DNA from: Schistocerca nitens
Lineage: Eukaryota > Arthropoda > Insecta > Orthoptera > Acrididae
Assembly (NCBI RefSeq): GCF_023898315.1
Contig: NC_064616.1
Span: 709,309,389-709,373,388, forward strand
Length of the DNA stretch: 64,000 bases
Direction: 5' to 3'
In this document: positions 57,438 to 64,000 of the stretch, in pieces
Position numbering within the stretch: the stretch's first letter is position 1
Layout: each line of letters begins with the position of its first letter
The notes under the pieces: generated by a model
What the model saw: only the letters and a program-made list of their open reading frames with translations
The model's database searches: none
Told to the model about the DNA's origin: nothing
Position numbers and translations under genes: made by a program

Positions 57438-57683
57438 TGTTATAACGTCAAGTTGAACACATATATTTCAAAACGACACAACACATATAAGTCACAGAGC
57501 AAGTTGACAAGCAATACATGTGAACACGGTAACATTCGAATGAGCACCAAGTCCAAGTCTAGCGGCCGCTGCCTGGCTGGCTGCGTAGGTGGCGCAGCTG
57601 CTGCATGGCTGGCAGACAGCACCGCACATAGAGGACACGCGTAATTGCGCGGTGGCAGTTTGAATGATCGGCGAGTCACAACA
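57438..57683 (-). repeat. Gypsy-B LTR (5' side of the element)
   Basis: 246 bp, the partner of 50455-50702. Inside it on the minus strand follows ATTGGCGATGAGGTAG, a likely primer binding site related to that of Gypsy-A. Confidence 0.93.
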
Positions 57684-57831
57684 TAAACAATTTACAGAAA
57701 ACAACTGTCATTTTAAATGTGCAGAAGGTAACTGTCAGTGTAAAGGCAGTGTTAAATGGTGTGTTATTTGTAAAAGATTGAATGCTGAAGGATTTTGTTG
57801 GTTGGACTGCTGTAATTGCAATTGACTGGAA
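57684..57831 (+). pseudogene. Cysteine-rich coding remnant, right half
   Basis: Continuation of the remnant at 49920-50454 across the Gypsy-B insertion. About 14 cysteines in some 45 codons: CHFKCAEGNCQC, CVICKRLNAEGFC and CCNC before a TGA. No family recognised. Confidence 0.4.
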
Positions 57832-58239
57832 TTAAAAAAGAAGTAGGGTTTCACTACTGTTGCAAAAATAGATGGAGGAACAGGGGGTCAGTGTGATTGT
57901 GAATCCTTGAACAGTGAGAGGGTTCACTAAACTTAAGTGAATACACTATTTGGCATGTAGTGCCTTCCCCAGGAATATTATTTCATTCTTGTATTCACAG
58001 ATCACTCCCTTCTCTAACTATCCTATCCATAGAGTGTATTGGAAAATTTGATTATCTTCTACTACATTCAATTTAAGTGTGTATAAAACTGTGATATTTC
58101 AGTAATTTAAATTTTTGTGTGTTAATAAATATTAATAGTAAATGAGAAGATGAAAGCATATACTATGTTTGCTAAATATTGTAAAAATTGCCTTGTTTTT
58201 CAGCATCCTGCCACAAACCAAAGAACCCGCCATTGTGCC
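57832..58239. other. Unassigned sequence, possible left end region of Gypsy-D
   Basis: AT-rich. I could not match it convincingly to the sequence after the polypurine tract at 62952, so a left LTR of Gypsy-D is not established. Confidence 0.4.
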
Positions 58240-58974
58240 AGCGGTATGGTATAACAAATGGTGACATCACTCATTCTGTCTTCTGCTACATGGTTACATT
58301 GTGGAAGTGTGCAAGCTCTTTCACTGCTTTGTGTTACTAGCTTTCTGTTCTTGAATTTTGTGTAACATAGCTAATGTTTCACTGCGTATGAACTGCCAGA
58401 GGAAATGTCTCCAACTGAAACTGCTCAGTTTCAGGCACAGAAGATTGAATGTCTGCTACTCAGTGTCGAGCAACTGGCACCATAGGTCTCTCAAACCAGC
58501 ACCACCACAGAGGTTGCTGCACCAAAATGTCGTCTATACCATAGTCAAGAAGAAGAATGATCAGACTATCTGGGGCTACATTTTGTTGTTTTGTGTTTTA
58601 TCAACAATTGGTGTGAATCCAGAATGAGATTTTCACTCTACAGTGGAGTGTGAGCTGATATGAAACTTCCTGGCAGATAAAAACTGTGTGCCGGACCGAG
58701 ACTCGAACTCGGGACCTTTGCCTTTCGTGGGCATGTGCAAGACTGGCACACAGTTTTAATCTGCCAGGAAGTTTCATATCAGCACACACTCCACTGCAGA
58801 GTGAAAATCTCATTCTGGAAACATCCCCCAGGCTGTGGCTAAGCCATGTCTCTGCAATATCCTTTCTTTCAGGAGTGCTAGTTCTGCAAGGTTCGCAGAA
58901 GAACTTCTGTAAAGTTTGGAAGGTAGGAGATGAGGTACTGGCAGAAGTAAAGCTTTGAGGATGGGGCGTGAGTC

Positions 58975-59050
58975 GTGCTTGGGTAGCTCAGTTGGTAGAG
59001 CACTTGCCCGTGAAAGGCAAAGCTCCCGAGTTCGAGTCTCGGTCCGGCAC
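58975..59050 (+). repeat. tRNA-like segment 1 (pseudo-tRNA)
   Basis: Folds as a cloverleaf: acceptor GTGCTTG with CCGGCAC (imperfect), D stem GCTC/GAGC, anticodon stem TTGCC/GGCAA, T arm CCGAGTTCGAGTCTCGG. The loop CGTGAAA would give anticodon TGA (Ser), but position 33 is G rather than U and the long variable arm of tRNA-Ser is missing. A and B boxes remain. Part of a repeat, so not a working tRNA gene. Confidence 0.8.
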
Positions 59051-59275
59051 ACAGTTTTAATCTGCCAGGAAGTTTCATATCAGCACACACTCCACTGCAG
59101 AGTGAAAATCTCATTCTGGAAACATCCCCCAGGCTGTGGCTAAGCCATGTCTCTGCAATATCCTTTCTTTCAGGAGTGCTAGTTCTGCAAGGTTCGCAGA
59201 AGAACTTCTGTAAAGTTTGGAAGGTAGGAGATGAGGTACTGGCAGAAGTAAAGCTTTGAGGACGGGGCGTGAGTC

Positions 59276-59351
59276 GTGCTTGGGTAGCTCAGTTGGTAGA
59301 GCACTTGCCCGCGAAAGGCAAAGCTCCTGAGTTCGAGTCTCGGTCCGGCAC
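59276..59351 (+). repeat. tRNA-like segment 2 (pseudo-tRNA)
   Basis: The same fold 301 bp downstream, with loop CGCGAAA (nominal anticodon CGA, Ser). The same objections apply. A third, minus-strand partial copy lies at 58688-58754 with a damaged D arm. Confidence 0.8.
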
Positions 59352-62300
59352 ACAGTTTTAATCTGCCAGGAACTTTCAATTGGTGTGAATGTCTACCATC
59401 CGTGTGGAACTGTGTGCAGACACTAGTCCCGCATCAGTCAAATATGACAACCATGTTCAGCTCCTTAATGAACATTTAATAGCCAGATTCACGTCACTGC
59501 AGCAAGGTTTAAATTTTTTTCATCTTGAGCAGGTGATAGGTTCATGTTGCTGCAGCATAGTTTAAATTTTTTGTCTTGAGCAGCAGCTTGCAAAAACGCT
59601 AAAACAATGGACTTCTGAACTCTGTGGGTTAACAAGGCATTGGAAGTTTAAGCGTCCTTTGGTATGAATTATAGTGACATCATTTTATGTGATCCAGTGA
59701 AACAGAATGTATGAGATGCACGCATTCACACTGCAATTCTAAAACTAGCAGATCCTCATTTAAAAATAATTCTGTCTATTTTGAAATCTCTGACTATTGT
59801 TGAACTAACATAAGTTGATTTTGAGGCTCCATATATTTCCATTACTTAAAGTGCAGAAGACACTCAGTCTAAAGTACATGGTGAAGTGATGAAAAATAAG
59901 GCTCTGACAAACAGTAAGCATGGAAGTGTAAACTACCTTGTGGTACACGATATCCGCTACAAAATTCTGTGAGGAAGTCTTGACCTCAGCATTTTTTGAA
60001 TCATTTGTGGAAAGCTTGTCCTTGTTGTGATGTGAATGCTACCAGTGTGGATGGCATGGTCCCAATCAAACCATGTGTTTGTGCAGCAACAGAGACACAG
60101 GAAACAGCTGCCACCAGGTGAATATGTGGTTGCCACACAGCTGTTAACAGGTGCATACAGTTACAGTGAAGCCATCATACTTCCATGCTGTGGAAATCTT
60201 TTGAGGCAATGTGCAGGCAGGTTAACAAACTTTTTGTTCAGTTATGGGTGGAACAACAGACAATTAAGTGACAGCTGGATGCTGGTGTTTTTATTGCCCT
60301 AATTAATAGAGACATGTATGACAGAAGCCTTCAGGTGGTTTACAACTGTATACTGAGTTTAAAGCAACAGTAAACCCACAAACAGTCATAGATTCTTCCC
60401 TCTTCCATGTCCAGAGAAACTGATGGCCAGACTGGGACAGGGCTGATACTTTTCAAAGATTGATTTGCATAAGGCATATTTGTAGTTACCACTGGATGAG
60501 CAATCCAAGCAATACTTCATGATAAACACTCTCCTAGGTTTGTTCCAGTTTCAAAGACTAGCATTTGGAAGTCCTTCAGCTCCTGCAATTTTTCAGTGGT
60601 TCCTGGAACAGTTAACAGCAAAAGTTCCTTCTTGTACAAACTATTTGGACAATATTGTAGTTGCGGGTCACCCACCTGCTAAAAATTTAGAAAATTTAGA
60701 TTGCTTGTTTCAATTTCTTTCTGTGGCCAGCTTAATGTGCAATAAACAGAAGTGCTCCTTCTTCCAGGAACAACTGAACTAATTAATTCACATAATTAAT
60801 GCACAGGGTGTTCATCCTACAATTTCACATTTGACTGCAATTAGAGATCTGCCAGTACTCTGTATGATTAAGGAGCTCCTATTGGTCATGAATAAGCTTT
60901 CATATTATATGAAATTCATTCAAAATGCTGTGGAAATTGCTGTATTGCTCAACTGGCTGCCCCAGACAAATGTTCCTTTTGTGTGGGCCAAGGAATGCCA
61001 GAATGCATTTCAGCAATTAAAGGACACATTGTTAAGTTGTTGTTGACATTTGATTCATTTAGACACAGCTAAGCCCAATGTTTTAACTGTGGATGCATCT
61101 TCTTATGGTATCAGAGCTCTTTTCTCCAATAAAATTGATTCTTCTGATAAACCTATTGCTATGGTCTCAAAAACTGTTACTAAAGTTCAGAGTAACTACA
61201 GCCAGCTTGAAAAAGAGGCACTCACCATTATCAATGGTGTTAGAAAATTCCACCAATATTTTTATGGTTGGATGTTCTATTTGCAGACAGATCATTGGCC
61301 TTTGACAGCCTTGTTCAATCCTGCCAAGCCTGTCCCACCTCTGAGAGTGCAGATATTGCAACGCTGGCCTCTGATATTGTTTCATGATTGATGTGAGTTA
61401 TTGTACAGGCTCACTGCTCAACATCCAAATGCTGACTTATTGTTTTGATTACTGGTGTGTTCTGACACAGCATTTGATTCATATGAGGAATTGTATTTTC
61501 AAATTGATTGAAAGTCTTCAAAATTTTCCTCTCAATTTTTGGTGTGTTGCCATTGCAAATGCTTCTGATGCAGCTCTTAAGGTTGTTTTGCCACATGTGT
61601 GCCACGGGTGGTTCTGTAATTTGAAAGAAATTCACCACCCAGTAGTGTGTCACTATTTTTTATATCAGGTGTTCTGCTGTTGCATACACAGAATGGCAAT
61701 GCATGTGTCATGATTCCTCACTCTCTTCAGTGGTAAGTTTTATCTTTATTGCTTTACTTTCATTGGGTGTAGTTTGCATGAAGCAAATCACAAGACATCA
61801 TTTTGCTTGGTAGAGAATGGAGCAAATGACCTCTCTTTGTGAAGTTTCTGCAGAACATCAGTCAGCTCCACTGCAATACTTTTTTGAGTGGCTGCATCTG
61901 TCCAGACTATGAATACTCATTCATATTGACTTTGCAGGTCCATTCTGGAACATGTGATGGTTGTTAGTAGAAGACACTTGCAGTAACTTTTCTTTTGTTT
62001 TCCCCCTGACATCCTCCACTACTGATTGTACAGTATAGGCTTTGTTTTCTATTTTTATCTTTAACATCTTCCTGAGGTCATTGTCTCAGACAGTGGACCA
62101 CAACTCATGTCAGCTGATTTCCAACAGTACATTCTGTAACTGTCACACCTCTTCACCCTCAGTCTAACAGTGAAGCTGAACAGTTCATTCAAATGTTTGA
62201 ACTGTTCCTTGCCATGTGACAGGAAGTCAGCAGCAGAATTATTACATGGTTGTAGACACTGTACCCTGTTGCATCTTCTGCAGCCACCACAGAAACAATT

Positions 62301-63336
62301 TCTCCCACCTGGTCAGACAAAGTTTCAGCTGTAAGATGAAGTCTTCTACAAAGTTTTCAGAAAGAAACAGCATTGGGAGCATGGAATCACTACCAAAGCT
62401 GTCAGACGTTCTTCTTCTCATCCAAAATTCTGCAGGGCCGCAGTGGTGCCACCATAACCAGCTTTGGTGTGCTTCTGAGTATGTTACTGATTCTGCCACA
62501 GAATGTTTGTCCATAGGCCCAACACATCTCTGGGGTTCACAGCAGAAATTGCTTCCATCTCTCCAACAGTCAAGAGTGACACCATCCACAGTGGAACCCA
62601 TGGAGGTTGATGCTCAGCCACCTCAACTGGCGCTACTGATGTCACCACCATTGGCTCCCATCCTGTAGCCTGAATCAATGCACTATGCCTGGAAAGTCGT
62701 CATGACACTCTAGAAAATCACTTTGCTCTTCAATTGACCACACCATATGTGTCTCCGGATGTGGGTGTGTCCTCTGTGACTGGTATTTTGTCTGGTGTTC
62801 CCAGTCACTTTCAAGGTCGATACCAGGTGCGGACAGGTAGCTGTCATCCTCTACAATTACACTCTCCATCTCCTCATATGCATCCACACTGAATTTTCTC
62901 TGCTGCCATCATTACATGCATCCACCATGCATGATGGTAGTGTGGAGTTTTGAGGGTGAGGAATGTGGATTCATCCAAAGAGCAGGCTGCCAAAGTAAGG
63001 TTGGCACCTCAAAACAAAACCACAGAAAAGTATAGTCACTGTATACTGCACTGATGAATGAGAGATGATGGCATAGCCATGCCTCCTAGAGCTTCTCTTT
63101 GTTATTACAATGGCTTGGTTACTTACATCTGAGCAGAGGGACACTTGCCTAGTTTGTAGTCAATGGTTAAGATGACAGCAATGTCTTAGATAGGCCACCA
63201 GAGAATTAAATTTCTTAGATGGAAATTAATGTGAACACTGCACAAATTTGTCTGTATTAAGTAATACTTTAATATTCAGAGACAGTTGTAAATACTCATA
63301 ACATTCCTGTGGAAATGGATTGTACAAAGTTAATTA

Positions 63337-63546
63337 AATCTACCTCTACATCTACATCTATACTTTGCAAACCACCATGAGCTTCATGACAAAGGTATGT
63401 CCAATTGTACCAGTTATTATGGTTTCTTCTGTTCCATTCACATATGGAGCAGAGGAAGAATCATTGTTTGAATTCCTCTGTGCATATAGTAATTATTCTA
63501 ATCTTACCTTCATGATCCCTATGTGAGCAATATGTAGGGGGTTGTA
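63337..63546 (-). mobile_element. 3' end of a CR1/Jockey-type LINE, second copy
   Basis: Matches 18440-18665: on the minus strand it runs from TACTACAACCCCCTACATAT to a tail of TAGATGTAGATG repeats. Only the extreme C-terminal coding end and 3' UTR remain. Confidence 0.65.
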
Positions 63547-63551
63547 GTACA

Positions 63552-64000
63552 GGGTGTATCAAAAAGAATCATCTGATTGAAAAAAAATCATAACTATTAT
63601 GTTATTCGAGATATGTGTGTGAACAACATACTGCTGGAAAGAGCAAACTCTCGAGTTTTACATGGTTCCTGCTAGGTAGCAGCAGTGTGCACCCACTTCA
63701 GTTCTAGTAAAAATGGTGTCGGGACAACAGAAAGTGTTTGTGTTCTACATTTTATGCAGTCTGGCTCAATAATAACTGTTCAGCATGGCCTTTGTACTAG
63801 GTATGGTGTGGGTTGTCCTCCAGTACAGAGCATTAGATGATGTCATGAACAATTCTGAGAAACAGGTTGTTTACATAAAGGCAAATCGCTGTGCCATCCC
63901 TGAGTGTTTGACACAGGTGATGAATGCATCCACCATAGTTTCACAAGAAGTCTGCAGAAATCCATTCGCCATGCAGCTCAACAGCTCAAAATGCCCCCGA
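63552..64000 (+). mobile_element. mariner-like transposon, 5' part, cut by the window end
   Basis: A likely terminal repeat GGGTGTATCAAAAAGAATCA starts at 63555. From the ATG at 63713 the sequence reads MVSGQQKVFVLHFMQSGSII, then RYGVGCPPVQSIR, QFXETGCLHKGKS and SLQKSIRHAAQQLKMPP. This is the N-terminal helix-turn-helix region of a widespread insect mariner-like transposase (family pattern QFEETGCLCKGKSPGRP, SPRKSTRRASRELGIP). Stops and a shift are present. The catalytic part lies beyond the window. Confidence 0.8.

Larger units (their letters stand above)
50455..57683 (-). mobile_element. Gypsy-B: Ty3/gypsy LTR retrotransposon fossil carrying a nested LINE
   Basis: 7229 bp between LTRs of 246 and 248 bp, with a 5-bp target duplication TAAAC (50450-50454 and 57684-57688). 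Without the I-like LINE inside, it is about 4.6 kb. On the minus strand, gag, protease and RT lie right of the LINE, RNase H and integrase left of it. The LTRs differ by roughly 5% plus small indels by eye, so it is older than Gypsy-A. Same K02A2.6-like type as Gypsy-A. Broken by the LINE insertion and several further breaks. Confidence 0.94.
58619..59376 (+). mobile_element. Composite tRNA-like repeat: inverted head plus two 301-bp tandem units
   Basis: Flanked by a perfect 14-bp target duplication CAATTGGTGTGAAT (58605-58618 and 59377-59390). The left part is an inverted piece (58619-58754), the rest is about two direct units 301 bp apart, each with a tRNA-like segment followed by CACACAGTTTTAATCTGCCA. 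It sits inside the gag region of Gypsy-D. The structure points to insertion as one already-multimeric unit. Confidence 0.9.
58240..63330 (+). mobile_element. Gypsy-D: old Ty3/gypsy fossil related to Gypsy-A
   Basis: Gag-like sequence near 58400-59850 (ADPHLKIILSILKSLTIVEL near 59750-59810) is interrupted by the composite tRNA-like repeat. RT lies at about 60330-60780 (FQRLAFGSPSAPAIFQ, NYLDNIVVAGHPP near 60640). RNase H is at 61080-61390 (TVDASSYGIRALFSN, YSQLEKEALTIINGVRKFHQ). Integrase pieces are at about 61920-62170. A polypurine tract GAGGGTGAGGAA at 62952-62963 precedes a probable right LTR from 62964. It is heavily broken, probably ten or more breaks, and CpG-poor, the oldest of the four gypsy copies. 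Confidence 0.85.

Noticed and set aside
58975-59351. Two functional tRNA-Ser genes
   Set aside because: Both lie in a repeat inside an inserted composite element, lack U at position 33 and the long variable arm of tRNA-Ser, and have a mismatched acceptor stem.

Overview
This 64 kb window looks like intergenic or intronic DNA from a large, repeat-rich arthropod genome, most likely an orthopteran such as a locust or grasshopper. That placement is inference from the mix of repeats: RTE-type LINEs with a (CAA)n-like 3' end, a 5S rRNA-derived SINE, tRNA-derived SINEs, Penelope-like elements with GIY-YIG nucleases, Tc1/mariner and piggyBac copies, and several Ty3/gypsy fossils. I see no intact host protein gene. 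The one clear host-derived sequence is a short pseudogene copy of the C-terminus of the deubiquitinase UCHL5 (UCH37), at 23.3-23.67 kb.

Layout. 1-3.8 kb: AT-rich sequence with no recognisable gene, then one coiled-coil-like coding remnant. 3.83-9.53 kb: Gypsy-A, a nearly whole Ty3/gypsy element with two 515-bp LTRs and a 5-bp target duplication. 10.3-15.0 kb: an old RTE LINE (copy A), split by a Tc1-like transposon that itself carries a small inverted-repeat element. 15.3-18.3 kb: a decayed gag/protease LTR fossil, with a Penelope-like (PLE) fragment between long inverted repeats. 18.4-22.0 kb: LINE remnants, a 386-bp tandem duplication and head-to-head PLE pieces with a SINE between them. 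22.0-25.8 kb: LINE remnants on both strands, hosting the 5S-SINE and the UCHL5 copy. 26.0-30.8 kb: two piggyBac-like transposases, apparently one inside the other. 30.9-33.9 kb: LINE fragments and a complete-ended Tc1 copy. 34.4-40.1 kb: Gypsy-C, from a different Ty3/gypsy lineage.

41.48-44.76 kb: RTE copy B, full length with a 9-bp target duplication, followed by a tRNA-SINE. 45.6-47.07 kb: a PLE between two (TA)n tracts with an open RT/GIY-YIG reading frame. 47.4-48.7 kb: a mariner copy. 50.455-57.683 kb: Gypsy-B on the minus strand, with LTRs and target duplication, carrying an internally deleted I-like LINE and inserted into a cysteine-rich coding remnant. 58.2-63.3 kb: Gypsy-D, old and decayed, carrying a composite tRNA-like tandem repeat with a 14-bp target duplication. 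63.3-64 kb: a LINE 3' end and the start of another mariner-like transposon.

The elements do not cooperate in a pathway; the biology here is the order of insertion. Nesting gives relative ages: RTE copy A is older than its Tc1, which is older than the small element inside it. Gypsy-B is older than the I-like LINE in it, and Gypsy-D is older than the tRNA-like composite. Old copies have lost CpG by C-to-T change while young copies keep it, which suggests germline DNA methylation of repeats. I found no CRISPR array, operon, rRNA gene or convincing functional tRNA gene.
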